64,000 bases of DNA from contig NZ_CP027557.1 of the NCBI RefSeq assembly GCF_014854695.1, forward strand, positions 3,720,001 through 3,784,000, in the 5' to 3' direction. Below the pieces are notes generated by a model, which was given only the letters and a program-made list of their open reading frames with translations, did not search any database and was not told where the DNA came from. Made by a program: the position numbers and the translations under genes. Below are positions 1-10,659 of the stretch, piece by piece. Every line of letters begins with the position of its first letter. Position 1 is the stretch's first letter. Source of the DNA: Rhodococcus rhodochrous (GTDB taxonomy: Bacteria; Actinomycetota; Actinomycetes; Mycobacteriales; Mycobacteriaceae).

Positions 1-43
1 GGCCGCGATGGGCGCGCGCCTGCGCCAGAACGAGCCGTCTCAT
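1..43 (-). CDS. ABC transporter permease (FtsX-like), N-terminal fragment
   Basis: Only the first 14 codons are present; the gene runs off the left edge. The ATG at 43-41 overlaps the TGA of the ATPase gene upstream (ATGA), which signals a translationally coupled operon. The visible residues read MRRLVLAQARAHRG. Such an arginine-rich, amphipathic start before the first membrane segment is typical of FtsX/MacB-type permeases that pair with LolD/MacB ATPases. Identity is inferred from context and this short stretch only. Confidence 0.6.
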   Translation of the reverse strand, partial: MRRLVLAQARAHRG

Positions 44-822
44 CGCGCCGACACCACCGAGGGTGCACCGAGTCCGCGCATGGTGTCGAGGACGGTATCG
101 GCGGTGGGGTGGGCGATCTCGCCCGCGAGTCGTCCGTCCGCGAGGAGGACCACCCGATCCGAGTACGAGGCGGCGACGGGATCGTGCGTCACCATCACCA
201 CGGTCTGCCCTGTCTCCCGCACACTCGACCGCAACATGGAAAGCACTTCCGCTCCGGCCTGCGAATCGAGGTTGCCGGTCGGTTCGTCGGCGAAGATGAC
301 GTCGGGCTGTGGCAGCAGTGCGCGGGCCACCGCGACACGTTGCTGTTGGCCGCCCGACATCTCGTGGGGCCTGTGGTCGAGACGCTCGGCCAGCCCGAGA
401 CGACCGGTCACCTCCTCGAACCAGGCCGCCGAGGGGCGGGTACCGGCGAGTCGCATCGGCAGGAGCGCATTGTCGCGGGCAGTCAGGACGGGGAGCAGGT
501 TGAACGCCTGAAAGACGAAACCGATCCGGTCACGGCGCAACCCGGTGAGAACGGTGTCGGACGCGGCGCTGATCTCCACGTCCGCCCGGCGGCCGTCACC
601 GTGCAGGACGACGCGGCCTGCATCGATGGCATCGAGACCGGCGAGCGCATGCATGAGGGTCGATTTTCCCGAGCCGGACGGACCCATGATCGCGGTGAAG
701 CGGCCGCGCTCGAATGCCACGGACACCCCGTCGAGGGCACGCACCTCGGTGTCGCCGCGTCCGTAGACACGCACGACGTCCTCGGCGGAGCAGGCCGGGA
801 CGAAAGAACTGGTCGAAGTCAT
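40..822 (-). CDS. ABC transporter ATP-binding protein (LolD/MacB type)
   Basis: This is the ATPase of an exporter whose FtsX-like permease begins at its stop codon. The 260-residue protein has Walker A GPSGSGKST near residues 47-55, a Q-loop in GFVFQAFN near 101-108, the signature SGGQQQR near 156-162 and Walker B VIFADE near 175-180, followed by the PTG of the D-loop. This is the compact MacB/LolD subfamily. The ATG at 822 is chosen because the upstream in-frame extension has no family similarity and enters the intergenic region. It sits downstream of a NarL-type two-component system on the same strand, a common arrangement in which the regulator controls an antibiotic- or envelope-stress exporter. 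The substrate is unknown. Confidence 0.9.
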   Translation of the reverse strand: MTSTSSFVPACSAEDVVRVYGRGDTEVRALDGVSVAFERGRFTAIMGPSGSGKSTLMHALAGLDAIDAGRVVLHGDGRRADVEISAASDTVLTGLRRDRIGFVFQAFNLLPVLTARDNALLPMRLAGTRPSAAWFEEVTGRLGLAERLDHRPHEMSGGQQQRVAVARALLPQPDVIFADEPTGNLDSQAGAEVLSMLRSSVRETGQTVVMVTHDPVAASYSDRVVLLADGRLAGEIAHPTADTVLDTMRGLGAPSVVSAR

Positions 823-935
823 ACTACGAACCGTAGAAGTTCTGCCGCACAAGAACATCGGAGAGCAGTGCGATCTTTCTCGCCACCCCGTCCGACCCGG
901 GTAGGACCCGCTCGGGACGAGGTCCACCCGGAGTC

Positions 936-1646
936 CTACTCCCCCGCGCCGAGCAACTCGTCGGGCCTCACGAGTCCGGCTCGGAACGCGAACAGTACTG
1001 CTTGCACGCGATCTCGCGAACCGGTCTTCGCGAGGACCCGGCCCACATGAGTCTTCACCGTGGCAGCCGAGAGCACGAATCGTTCGGCGATCTCGCCGTT
1101 GGTCAGTCCGTGCGCCATCGCGACGAGCACCTCGAGTTCACGGGGAGTGAGATCCGCCGGCACCTCCACCCGCCCGGACGGCGCTTTCCTGCCGTGGAGC
1201 AGGGGGGAGACATGTTGCAGCAGGCGACGTGTCGCGCGCGGCGCCATGACGGCGTCACCGCGGTACACGGTGCGGACCGCGGACAGCAGGTCCTCGGGAG
1301 GGGCGTCCTTGAGCAGAAACCCACTGGCACCGGCCGCGATGGCCTGCACCACGTACTCGTCGTTGTCGAAGGTGGTGAGCACCACGACCTTCGGTGCATC
1401 CGGATCACGAAGCATGGTGCGAGTCGCCGAAATCCCGTCGAGGCGGGGCATCTGAACGTCCATGAGCACGACGTCCGCATGCACCCGCCCGAGTACCGCG
1501 ATGGCAGCTTCCCCGTCGGATGCCTCGGTGACCACCTCGATGTCGGGCTGCGATTCGAGCACCATGCGGAAACCCGCTCGCACGAGTTGCTGGTCGTCGA
1601 CGAGTGCGACGCGGATGGGAGCGGCGGATTCGGTCACGTCCGTCAC
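936..1646 (-). CDS. NarL/LuxR-family response regulator
   Basis: DNA-binding response regulator of 236 residues. The receiver domain has the acidic pair D17-D18, phosphoacceptor D63 in LMDVQMP, T91 and K113. A LuxR helix-turn-helix occupies roughly residues 165-225, with LTPRELEV and TVKTHVGRV. The GTG at 1646 was chosen because it lies just after the kinase stop codon (TAG at 1650-1648) and directly precedes the receiver fold; an upstream in-frame start would lie inside the kinase gene. A second GTG lies three codons in. It is paired with the histidine kinase immediately upstream and probably regulates the ABC exporter that follows after a 113-bp gap. Confidence 0.92.
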   Translation of the reverse strand: MTDVTESAAPIRVALVDDQQLVRAGFRMVLESQPDIEVVTEASDGEAAIAVLGRVHADVVLMDVQMPRLDGISATRTMLRDPDAPKVVVLTTFDNDEYVVQAIAAGASGFLLKDAPPEDLLSAVRTVYRGDAVMAPRATRRLLQHVSPLLHGRKAPSGRVEVPADLTPRELEVLVAMAHGLTNGEIAERFVLSAATVKTHVGRVLAKTGSRDRVQAVLFAFRAGLVRPDELLGAGE

Positions 1647-1647
1647 C

Positions 1648-2814
1648 CTATGTGGGGAGTTCTGCGCAGACGCGATAGCCACCGCCCTGCCGGGGGCCGG
1701 CGTCGGCGCGGCCACCGTGCAGCCGAGCCCGTTCCTCGATGCCCGTCAGCCCCTGTCCGCCGGGTCGCGCCTCCACCAGTGCGGCGGCCCCACGGCCGTC
1801 GTCGACGATCTCCACGACGATGCGGTCGCTGTGCCACCGGAGTGTGACCTCGGCGTGCGCGCGAGGTCCGGCATGTTTGAGGACGTTCGTGAGGGACTCC
1901 TGCACGATCCGGTAGATCGACAGGCCGAGCCCTTCGGGCACCGCACAGGGCTCGCCGGCGACCGACAGTGTCACCTCGAGTCCGCTCGCCCGGATCCCGT
2001 CGACGAGCACCGGCACGTCGTCGACGCCCGGAGTGGTGGTGAACTCACGTGGCGAATCCTCGCGCAGCACCGACAGCAGTGAGCGCATATCCGTGAGCGC
2101 GCGTCGACCGGTTTCGGAGATCGTACCGAGGACGTCGGCTGCGGTCTGCGGGTTCGCCGCGGCCGCGTATCGTCCGCCGTCGGCCTGCGCGATGATCGCG
2201 GTGAGGGAATGAGCGACGATGTCGTGCATCTCCCGGGCGATCCGGGTGCGTTCCTGCGTCGCTGCGAGTTCCGCTTCCTTGAGACGCTCGAGTTCGAGCA
2301 GCCGATTACGTTCGGTCAGGGCGTCCATCTCCCGCAGCCGCAATCCGCGCATCCGGCCGAACGCCCACACGCCGGCGACGAACATCGCGACAAGCACCGC
2401 CGAGGTCACCGTGGCGAACACCGTGCGACCCTCGTACTGGTCGAAGTACCGCGCACCTGCTGCGGCACCGCCGACGACTCCCAGCACCAGTCCGGCGTTC
2501 GCGGACCAGCGCGGCGCGTAGGCGGCGAGCGCGTACACCGCCGCCGGGACCGCGAACGCCGCGACGGCATTCATCGCGGGAAGGACCGCCAGATGCGTGT
2601 AGGCGGCCACGGCGACTGCCCCACCGGCGATGACGGGACGCGTGCGCCGCCATGCCAGTGGCACCGTCATGGCGAGCGCGATGGCCGTCCCCGGAAGGCC
2701 GTAGTCGTCGACGGTCCCGGTCAGCCCTACGAAGACGAGCAGACCGGCAAGCGTCGCATCGATCGCCCATATGTGGGCACGACTCCAGCGATGCCACCGC
2801 TCGACGAGAGGCAT
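1648..2814 (-). CDS. Sensor histidine kinase (HisKA_3, NarX-like)
   Basis: Membrane sensor kinase of 388 residues that should phosphorylate the adjacent LuxR-type regulator. The N-terminal 155 residues contain four to six hydrophobic segments (for example around 18-35, 42-55, 61-76, 84-100 and 132-152). A coiled-coil leads into the dimerisation motif REMHDIVAHSL, with phospho-acceptor His197. The C-terminal ATPase carries VDDGRG and GLTGIEER. This layout is usual for actinobacterial kinases that sense membrane stress through short transmembrane bundles. It starts 11 bp downstream of purE on the same strand, so some read-through from purKE is possible. The signal sensed is unknown. Confidence 0.92.
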   Translation of the reverse strand: MPLVERWHRWSRAHIWAIDATLAGLLVFVGLTGTVDDYGLPGTAIALAMTVPLAWRRTRPVIAGGAVAVAAYTHLAVLPAMNAVAAFAVPAAVYALAAYAPRWSANAGLVLGVVGGAAAGARYFDQYEGRTVFATVTSAVLVAMFVAGVWAFGRMRGLRLREMDALTERNRLLELERLKEAELAATQERTRIAREMHDIVAHSLTAIIAQADGGRYAAAANPQTAADVLGTISETGRRALTDMRSLLSVLREDSPREFTTTPGVDDVPVLVDGIRASGLEVTLSVAGEPCAVPEGLGLSIYRIVQESLTNVLKHAGPRAHAEVTLRWHSDRIVVEIVDDGRGAAALVEARPGGQGLTGIEERARLHGGRADAGPRQGGGYRVCAELPT

Positions 2815-2825
2815 CTCGGGCTCCG

Positions 2826-3338
2826 TCAGCCGAGCAGTTTCTGCCGCAGCGCCTCGTCCTTCTCGAGCACCATCTGCTCGAGACCCGCCTGGAACTTCTC
2901 CATCTGCTCGCGCAGCGCCGGGTCGGAGGCACCGAGGATGCGCGCGGCGAGCAGACCCGCGTTGCGGGCGCCGCCGATCGAGACGGTGGCGACGGGGACA
3001 CCGGCGGGCATCTGCACGATCGACAGCAGTGAATCCATGCCGTCGAGGTACTTGAGCGGCACCGGGACACCGATGACCGGCAGCGGGGTCGCCGAGGCGA
3101 CCATGCCGGGCAGGTGGGCGGCGCCCCCGGCGCCCGCGATGATGACCTTGATCCCGCGACCGGCGGCGTCCTTGGCGTAGTCGAGCATCCGCTGCGGCGT
3201 GCGGTGCGCCGAGACGACACCCACCTCGAAGCGGATCCCGAACTCGACCAGCGCCTCGGCCGCGGCCTGCATGGTCGGCCAGTCCGAGTCGCTGCCCATG
3301 ATCAGGCCGACCTGTGCACCCTGTGCCACGTCACTCAC
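2826..3338 (-). CDS. purE: N5-carboxyaminoimidazole ribonucleotide mutase PurE
   Basis: Converts N5-CAIR to CAIR in de novo purine synthesis, following PurK. The protein has 170 residues. GSDSDW lies near residues 15-20 and SAHRTP near 43-48 (His45 is the conserved class I residue), and [14 protein letters not shown] forms the active-site loop. The GTG at 3338 overlaps the purK stop by 8 bp, supporting coupled translation; a second GTG lies three codons later. Upstream in-frame sequence lies in purK coding DNA and is not family-like. The purK-purE order matches other mycolata. Confidence 0.96.
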   Translation of the reverse strand: MSDVAQGAQVGLIMGSDSDWPTMQAAAEALVEFGIRFEVGVVSAHRTPQRMLDYAKDAAGRGIKVIIAGAGGAAHLPGMVASATPLPVIGVPVPLKYLDGMDSLLSIVQMPAGVPVATVSIGGARNAGLLAARILGASDPALREQMEKFQAGLEQMVLEKDEALRQKLLG

Positions 3339-4545
3339 CGCTTTCTCCCGTGTGTTCGTTCCAACCGTCGGTCCACACCGCGTGCGAGAGCCAGTGCGCC
3401 GCGCGTTCCGCGCGTTCGCGCACGGCGGCGACGTACTCCGGATCGTCGATCGATCCGGACGGCGCACCGAGCACGTTGACGTGGCCGATCTTGCGGTCCT
3501 TGCGCTCGCCCTTGCCGTAGAGGTGCACGTGCACGTCGGGCATCCGGGCGAACAGGTGGTGCAGCCGCTCGTCCATGCTCATCGCCGGCGCCTCGGGCGC
3601 GCCGAGCACGTTCGCCATCACCGTCACCGGCGCGATCGGGCTCGTATCGCCGAGCGGGTAGTCGAGCACGGCGCGCAGGTGCTGTTCGAACTGGCCGGTG
3701 CGGGCACCGTCCATGCCCCAGTGACCGGAGTTGTGCGGACGCATCGCCAGTTCGTTGACGATCAGCTCACCGGAGCGCGTCTCGAACAGCTCGACCGCCA
3801 TGACACCGACGACGCCGAGCTCTCCGGCGATGCGCAGCGCGAGCTGCTCGGCGGCGGTGGCGACGTCCTCGGGCAGGTTCGGGGCGGGTGCGATGACGAC
3901 GGCGCACTGGCCGTCGCGCTGGACGGTCTCGACGACCGGCCACGACGCGCCCTGGCCGAACGGGGACCGCGCGACCATCGCCGACAGCTCGCGCGTCCAC
4001 TCGACCTTCTCCTCGGCGAGGAGCGGGACACCGGCGGCGAGCTGATCGGCGACGACCCTTTCGAGTTCGGCGTGGTCGTCGAGGATCCACACGCCGCGGC
4101 CGTCGTAACCGCCGCGTGCAGCCTTGAGCACGTACGGATCGCCGAGCGCGTCGAGGGCGGCGCGGGCGTCCTCGACGGAGGTGATCTCCGCGAACTTCGG
4201 CATCGGTGCGCCGAGCTCACCGAGCCGCTTGCGCATCGCGATCTTGTCCTGGGCGTAGATCAGGGCCTGCGGGGGCGGCAGCACGGCGACGCCTTCGCGC
4301 TGCAGGACCTCGAGATGTTCGGTCGGAACACCCTCGTGGTCGAACGTGAGTGCGTGCGCACCGGTCGCGGCGCGGCGGAGGGCGTCGAGGTCGTCGTGGC
4401 TGCCGAGCACCACGTTCGGGCTGACCTGCGCGGCGGGTTCGTCGGCGCTCCCGGCGAGGACGCGGAGTGTCTGACCGAGCGCGATCGCCGCCTGATGGGT
4501 CATCCGCGCGAGCTGTCCACCACCGATCATCGTGACGACCGGCAT
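3331..4545 (-). CDS. purK: N5-carboxyaminoimidazole ribonucleotide synthase PurK
   Basis: ATP-grasp enzyme of 404 residues that makes N5-CAIR from AIR, bicarbonate and ATP. The N-terminal nucleotide-binding start IGGGQLARM (residues 7-15), the ATP-grasp strand [14 protein letters not shown] and the metal-site region [14 protein letters not shown] are all present. The ATG at 4545 is taken as the start because it lies seven residues before GGGQL, as in the family. No good ribosome-binding site precedes it, so a slightly upstream start is possible, but the long open extension toward 5028 runs into the divergent GtrA gene and is rejected. Operon with purE. Confidence 0.95.
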   Translation of the reverse strand: MPVVTMIGGGQLARMTHQAAIALGQTLRVLAGSADEPAAQVSPNVVLGSHDDLDALRRAATGAHALTFDHEGVPTEHLEVLQREGVAVLPPPQALIYAQDKIAMRKRLGELGAPMPKFAEITSVEDARAALDALGDPYVLKAARGGYDGRGVWILDDHAELERVVADQLAAGVPLLAEEKVEWTRELSAMVARSPFGQGASWPVVETVQRDGQCAVVIAPAPNLPEDVATAAEQLALRIAGELGVVGVMAVELFETRSGELIVNELAMRPHNSGHWGMDGARTGQFEQHLRAVLDYPLGDTSPIAPVTVMANVLGAPEAPAMSMDERLHHLFARMPDVHVHLYGKGERKDRKIGHVNVLGAPSGSIDDPEYVAAVRERAERAAHWLSHAVWTDGWNEHTGESGE

Positions 4546-4761
4546 GCCCGTCGTCAGGGTGCGGGGCGTGTCGGATCTGGGGGACGATTCAGGTCTGCCT
4601 GTCACGGCTGTCCATGGTGTCACAGCATGTCGTGACGTCGTTCCGCTGCTCCCCCGCCGAGCGTCGAGGGACCTCTCACCGACCCGCGCGGCGGTGTGGG
4701 GATGCCGACATGTGTGGTCGGGTTTCGGAAATTCACCTCTTCGTTTCGTACACTTCTCCAA

Positions 4762-5295
4762 GTGACAATCGTCGATGAAGCGTTGAGCAGAGTTCCCCAG
4801 CCTTTCCGGGGGCTGTTGCTCCGGCATCGCGAATTGATCAAATTCGCCATCGTCGGCGGCACCACCTTCGTGATCGACTCGGCGATCTTCTACACGCTCA
4901 AGCTCACAGTTCTGTCCGAGAAGCCGGTGACCGCCAAGATCATCGCCGGTGTCGTCGCGGTGATCTGCTCGTACATCCTCAACCGCGAATGGTCCTTCCG
5001 TAATCGCGGCGGTCGCGAGCGCGCCCACGAGGCGTTCCTGTTCTTCTTCGTCAGCGGTATCGGCGTCGTGCTCTCGTTCATCCCGTTGTGGATCTCGAGT
5101 TACGTCTTCGACCTGCGCGTACCCGAGGTGAGCCTCGCGACGGAGAACATCGCCGACTTCGTCAGCGCGTACATCATCGGCAACCTGCTGCAGATGATCT
5201 TCCGCTTCTACTGCTTCAAGAAGTTCGTCTTCCCGGAGGAGATGGTCCCGGACGCTCCCCTGGGCGAGCCCAGCGAGCAGCTCGACCGCTCCTGA
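4762..5295 (+). CDS. GtrA family membrane protein
   Basis: Small polytopic protein of 177 residues of the GtrA/DPMS type, whose members help move lipid-linked sugars across the membrane or support cell-wall glycosylation. After a short cytosolic start, FAIVGGTTFVIDSAIFY opens the first membrane segment, and three more follow (about residues 60-77, 92-115 and 131-155). The C-terminus RFYCFKKFVF is the conserved GtrA tail. The GTG at 4762 fits the M. tuberculosis Rv3277 start and lies 7 bp after a TACACT hexamer, suggesting a leaderless transcript; an upstream ATG at 4696 would add 22 unconserved residues. It diverges from purK and converges on a kinase gene. Confidence 0.88.
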   Translation: MTIVDEALSRVPQPFRGLLLRHRELIKFAIVGGTTFVIDSAIFYTLKLTVLSEKPVTAKIIAGVVAVICSYILNREWSFRNRGGRERAHEAFLFFFVSGIGVVLSFIPLWISSYVFDLRVPEVSLATENIADFVSAYIIGNLLQMIFRFYCFKKFVFPEEMVPDAPLGEPSEQLDRS

Positions 5296-5307
5296 GGGGA
5301 AGAAGGT

Positions 5308-6615
5308 CTAGCGGGGTTCGCGCGTGCCGGTCGGCGTATAGGTGTCCCGATCGCGGGGCGCGCCGAGGAACAGCGCGAACAGTGCCGGCCGGCGTCGCTG
5401 CAGTTCGAGACGACCGCCGTCGGCCTCCGCGAGGGCACGCGCGAGCGCCAGTCCCACCCCGGTCGACCCGCCGCCGGAGAAGCCGCGGTCGAAGACGTAC
5501 GGCGCGACCTCGTCGCTGACGCCCTCTCCCTCGTCGGCCACCTCGACGCACACCGTGACGTCGCCGCGGGTCGCAACCTGCCGCACCGAGACCGTGCACG
5601 TGCCGCCTCCGTGCACGAGCGCGTTGTCGACGAGCACCGCCACCGCCTCACGCAACCGCGAACCGGTCACCGCCGCCCGCAAGGACGGATCGCCGCGCAG
5701 CACCAGTTCCCGTCCCGCCTCCTCGTAGGGGCCGCGCCAGTCGGCGACGACACCGGTGAGTTCGCCGACCACCGAGACGTCGGTGCGCTGGTCGGCACTG
5801 CTGTCGCGGGACTGGCGCACGAGACCGTCGATCGCGGTGGTCAGCCGGTCCACCTGCGCCATGGCCGCCTCGGCCTCCTCCACCACGGCAGGATCGTCGT
5901 GGGTGGACAGCTCGTCGAGCCGCAGCCGGATCGCGGTCATACGGGAGCGGAGTTGGTGCGAGACGTCGCCGACGAGCGCGTGCTCGCGCTGCAGGCGGTG
6001 CGAGATCTCGACGGCGGCCGAATCCAGTACGTCGGAGACGCGATCGAGTTCGGGGATACCGTGCCGGCGGGCCACCGGGCGGAAGTCGCCCTCGGCGAGG
6101 CGGGCCGCCCGGTTCGCCACGTCGCGCAGCGGGTCGGCGAGTCTTCGGGCGGTCGCCACCGCGACCAGCGCTCCGGCCGCGACGGACAGCAGCACCAGCA
6201 GGCTCACCGCGGCGAGCACCTGCTGCTGCAGGGTGCGCATGCTCTCCGAGGGCACCTCGATGAGCAGCGAGCCGGACGTCCCCATCGACAGCGACTCGAC
6301 GATCGACGCCCCGAGCACCGGCGTGCCGATGTCCAGCCGCGCCGCGACGTTCTCGGGTGTCGGGTAGACCACGACGGCCCGCCCGTCGGTGGGGACGAGC
6401 AGGCGCAGGGAACTCGTGTCGAGACCACCGACGACGAATCCGTCGGTGCCCTCCTGGGCGATGATCTCGTCGGCCATGCGCTCGAGCCGGTTCTGCAGGT
6501 CGCGGCGGGCGGTGTCCTCGACGAACAGGAACGCCGTGTAGGCCAGCGGAATGCCGAGCAACAGCGCGACGAGCAGCACGGTCGCCAGGACGGCGTTGAG
6601 GATGCGGCTGCGCAC
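5308..6615 (-). CDS. Sensor histidine kinase (HAMP-HisKA-HATPase)
   Basis: Membrane kinase of 435 residues, partner of the OmpR-type regulator just upstream. Transmembrane segments lie near residues 7-32 and 133-155, with an extracytoplasmic sensor between them. A HAMP domain spans roughly 156-208, the phospho-acceptor is His220 in DVSHQLRSR, and the ATPase has VLVDNALVHGG (N box), DEGEGV (G1) and GVGLALARALAEADGG (G2). The start is GTG at 6615, 10 bp after the regulator stop. The pair is inserted between the GtrA and PH-domain genes relative to M. tuberculosis. Ligand and regulon are unknown. Confidence 0.93.
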   Translation of the reverse strand: MRSRILNAVLATVLLVALLLGIPLAYTAFLFVEDTARRDLQNRLERMADEIIAQEGTDGFVVGGLDTSSLRLLVPTDGRAVVVYPTPENVAARLDIGTPVLGASIVESLSMGTSGSLLIEVPSESMRTLQQQVLAAVSLLVLLSVAAGALVAVATARRLADPLRDVANRAARLAEGDFRPVARRHGIPELDRVSDVLDSAAVEISHRLQREHALVGDVSHQLRSRMTAIRLRLDELSTHDDPAVVEEAEAAMAQVDRLTTAIDGLVRQSRDSSADQRTDVSVVGELTGVVADWRGPYEEAGRELVLRGDPSLRAAVTGSRLREAVAVLVDNALVHGGGTCTVSVRQVATRGDVTVCVEVADEGEGVSDEVAPYVFDRGFSGGGSTGVGLALARALAEADGGRLELQRRRPALFALFLGAPRDRDTYTPTGTREPR

Positions 6616-6625
6616 GCCGGAGACG

Positions 6626-7312
6626 CTAGTCGGTGTTCAGCCGGAAACCGACACCGCGCACCGTGGCGATGCGACGTTCCCCTGCCGGTCCCTCGTCGCC
6701 GATCTTGCGGCGCAGCCACGACATGTGCATGTCGAGCGTCTTCGAACCACGCAGGTCGGCGTCGCCCCACACCTCCTCGAGGATCGCGTCGCGGGAGACG
6801 ACCTGCCCCGCGTGCTCGAGCAGCACGCGCAGGAGTTCGTACTCCTTGTTGGCGAGCGTCACCTCGGAGCCGTCCACGAGGACACGGCGCGCGGCGCGTT
6901 CGAGCCGGATCCCGGCGACGTCCACGATGTCGTCGTTCTCCGGGCCGCCGCGCCGGCGCAACAGCGCGCGCACGCGCGCCATGAGCTCGGCGAGACGGAA
7001 CGGTTTGCCGACGTAGTCGTCGGCGCCGGCATCGAGACCGACGACGAAGTCGACCTCGTCGGTGCGGGCGGTGAGCATGAGCACGGCCAGATCGGAGCGG
7101 CTCGCCCGGATCTGGCGACACACCTCGAGTCCGTCCATCCCGGGCAGACCGAGGTCGAGGATGAGCAGTTCGAACCTGCCCGACAGTGCCTGTTCGAGCG
7201 CGGCCGGACCGTTGTCCTCGACGGTCACGTCGTACCCTTCGCGTCCCAGCGCGCGGGACAGCGGTGCAGCGATTGCGTCGTCGTCTTCGGCGAGTAGAAC
7301 GGCAGTCACCAC
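6626..7312 (-). CDS. OmpR/PhoB-family response regulator
   Basis: Transcriptional regulator of 228 residues, first gene of a regulator-kinase operon. The receiver has E9/D10/D11 as the acidic pocket, D53 (LILDLGLPG) as phosphoacceptor and the lysine of GKPF near 104-107. The C-terminal winged helix (about 130-226) includes ANKEYELLRVLLEHAGQVVS and RGVGFRL. Two consecutive in-frame GTGs (7312 and 7309) could each start translation. Downstream kinase spacing is 10 bp. It belongs to the PhoB/OmpR family; no closer identity can be claimed. Confidence 0.94.
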   Translation of the reverse strand: MVTAVLLAEDDDAIAAPLSRALGREGYDVTVEDNGPAALEQALSGRFELLILDLGLPGMDGLEVCRQIRASRSDLAVLMLTARTDEVDFVVGLDAGADDYVGKPFRLAELMARVRALLRRRGGPENDDIVDVAGIRLERAARRVLVDGSEVTLANKEYELLRVLLEHAGQVVSRDAILEEVWGDADLRGSKTLDMHMSWLRRKIGDEGPAGERRIATVRGVGFRLNTD

Positions 7313-7384
7313 GCCAGCCTACGGATCGGGGTTCGCTTTGTCGGGATTACCGGCGGGTCGTGTCGGCACACCTGCGACTCGCGG

Positions 7385-7948
7385 TCACCACGCCTTGCGG
7401 TGCTCGTGCTCGTCGCGCCGGTAGCGGGTGGTGTGACGGTCGTCGGGGCGCTGGTCCTGCGCGTCGAAGGCCTGCCGGTAGAGCAGGGCGTGCACCTGCT
7501 GGACGTCGGGGATGTCGTCGAACTCGATGGGATCGTCGGCGGCGGAGACCACGACGAGCGTGCCGGTCCGGAGCATCCGGTCGACGAGGCCGTGCCGGAA
7601 CTGGACGTTGCTGATCCGGCCCATCGGGATGTCGATACCCGTGTGGGTGAGCACACCGGTACGGACGAGGACGCGCCGGTCGGTGACGAGGAAGTGCGTG
7701 GTGAGCCACCCGACGAAGGGAGGGACGCACCGCCAGCCGACGAGGCCGATCCACGCCGCGGCCACGGCGAGGCCGCACCAGTTCGCGGCGGCACCGTCGA
7801 GCCGTGCCTGGACGAGTCCCAGCAGGAAACCGGCGACCATCGTCGACACGAGGAAGGTGGCCGTCGGCAGCACGAGAGACTTCCAGTGCGGATGCCGATG
7901 CAGCAGCAACTCTTCCTCGGGTGCGAGGGCGTCCTCCGGGTATCCCAT
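7385..7948 (-). CDS. PH domain-containing membrane protein (Rv3278c-like)
   Basis: Conserved actinobacterial membrane protein of 187 residues with a bacterial PH (bPH2) domain. MGYPEDALAPEEELLLHRHPHWKSL is followed by two membrane segments (about residues 29-50 and 58-80), then a PH-like beta domain starting FLVTDRRVLVRTGVLTHTGIDIPM and continuing VDRMLRTGTLVVVSA. The ATG at 7948 is preferred over the in-frame GTG at 7957 because conserved family starts begin MGYP. In M. tuberculosis the orthologue sits next to birA, as here. No function has been established; membrane-stress or lipid-related roles are speculative. Confidence 0.88.
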   Translation of the reverse strand: MGYPEDALAPEEELLLHRHPHWKSLVLPTATFLVSTMVAGFLLGLVQARLDGAAANWCGLAVAAAWIGLVGWRCVPPFVGWLTTHFLVTDRRVLVRTGVLTHTGIDIPMGRISNVQFRHGLVDRMLRTGTLVVVSAADDPIEFDDIPDVQQVHALLYRQAFDAQDQRPDDRHTTRYRRDEHEHRKAW

Positions 7949-8003
7949 ACCGCCCACGATGGCATATGTCGGTCTTGTACCGATGCGAGCGGTCGCAGGG
8001 CGC

Positions 8004-8849
8004 TCAGACCGGTCGCAGATGTGTGATGTCGCCCGCAGCGACCGCCACGGACTCTCCCCCGCCGTCGGGGCGGATCACGATCCGTCCCTGGTCGTCGACG
8101 TCGGTCGCGATGCCGTGCAGTTCGGTGTCGCCGGGCAGGATCGCACGGACGCGCTGCCCGACCGTGCTGCACCGTTCGCGGTAGGCCGCGGCGAGTTCGG
8201 TGGTGTCCCATCCCGCGCGGGCCCACGCCCGGATCCGCTCGCCGAAGCCGGCGAGCAACGCTTGCGCGAGCGGCGTGCGATCGAGTTCGGTGGCGTCCTC
8301 GAGCAGCAGCGAGGTGGCGGTGGGGACGGGCAGTTCGTCGCGTCCGAGGGTGGCGTTGATGCCGATGCCCGCGACGACCGTGGGCACCGGCGAAGTGGCC
8401 GCGACCTCCACGAGGATCCCGGCGAGCTTGCGCCCGTCGACGAGGACGTCGTTGGGCCACTTCAGTTGTGCCGCAACGCCGGTCACGGATCGCACGGCGT
8501 CGACGGAGGCGATGCCGCACAGCAGCGGGAGCCAGCCGATGTTCTGCAGCGGGCACTCGGGCAGCCGCAGCAGGACCGACACGATGACCTGCGCGCCGGG
8601 CACACCGTTCCAGGTGCGCGAGTGGCGGCCGCGACCACCGTGCTGGAACTCGGCGAGCAGCACGCGACGGTCGTCGCCGGTCGCGGCGACGGCGAGCAGA
8701 TCCGCGTTCGTCGAGGCCGTGTCGGCGACGACGTCGAGACGTGTGTAGAAACCTTCGCGCTCGACGCCGACGAGGGCATCGCGCAACGCCGCCTCGTCGA
8801 GCGGTGTGCGGAGGGCGAGGAGATCGGTCGTGGGCCGGTCGGATGCCAT
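8004..8849 (-). CDS. birA: Biotin--[acetyl-CoA carboxylase] ligase BirA
   Basis: Attaches biotin to the carrier lysine of acyl-CoA carboxylase alpha subunits, including AccA3 encoded nearby. The protein has 281 residues. The biotin/AMP loop GRGRHSRTW, the core KWPNDVLVDGRKLAGILVE and GIGINA are diagnostic. There is no N-terminal helix-turn-helix, so it is a monofunctional ligase rather than an E. coli-type repressor. ATG 8849 is preferred; a GTG two codons upstream (8855) is also possible. The gene diverges from accD5, placing biotin attachment and a carboxylase subunit around one promoter region. Confidence 0.95.
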   Translation of the reverse strand: MASDRPTTDLLALRTPLDEAALRDALVGVEREGFYTRLDVVADTASTNADLLAVAATGDDRRVLLAEFQHGGRGRHSRTWNGVPGAQVIVSVLLRLPECPLQNIGWLPLLCGIASVDAVRSVTGVAAQLKWPNDVLVDGRKLAGILVEVAATSPVPTVVAGIGINATLGRDELPVPTATSLLLEDATELDRTPLAQALLAGFGERIRAWARAGWDTTELAAAYRERCSTVGQRVRAILPGDTELHGIATDVDDQGRIVIRPDGGGESVAVAAGDITHLRPV

Positions 8850-8876
8850 GTACACAGCCTAAAGTGGGCCTTCGCT

Positions 8877-8894
8877 ACCTACCCGCCGGTAGGT
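8877..8894. promoter_or_regulatory. Perfect 7-bp inverted repeat in the birA/accD5 divergent promoter region
   Basis: ACCTACC (8877-8883) and GGTAGGT (8888-8894) are perfect inverted arms separated by CGCC. The dyad lies 28 bp upstream of the birA start and 71 bp upstream of accD5. The size and symmetry fit a dimeric repressor operator of TetR type, but a hairpin in a transcript is also possible. A TAAGCT hexamer at 8952-8957, 8 bp before the accD5 ATG, is a candidate -10. Confidence 0.45.
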
Positions 8895-8965
8895 CCGGAG
8901 CGGTGGTCCGGCCTTCGGGACCTCGATGCAGCGGCCTTGTATGACGATCGCTAAGCTGACTGGCC

Positions 8966-10606
<1,641 letters not shown>

Positions 10607-10613
10607 CGCTCGG

Positions 10614-10644
10614 CGGCAGGACCGGGCGCAGCTCGGTCCTGCCG
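10614..10644 (+). other. Strong RNA hairpin between accD5 and accE
   Basis: Inverted arms CGGCAGGACCG (10614-10624) and CGGTCCTGCCG (10634-10644) are perfect over 11 bp with a 9-nt loop, starting 8 bp after the accD5 stop codon. There is no following T-run. It may be an intrinsic (T-less) terminator giving partial read-through into accE, or an mRNA processing/stability element that lowers accE relative to accD5. Confidence 0.6.
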
Positions 10645-10659
10645 CGACCGTACGGCGTA

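Noticed and set aside
4546-5028. Extension of purK to a start near 5028
   Set aside because: The added region is antisense to the GtrA gene and has no PurK similarity; the ATG at 4545 gives the family length.
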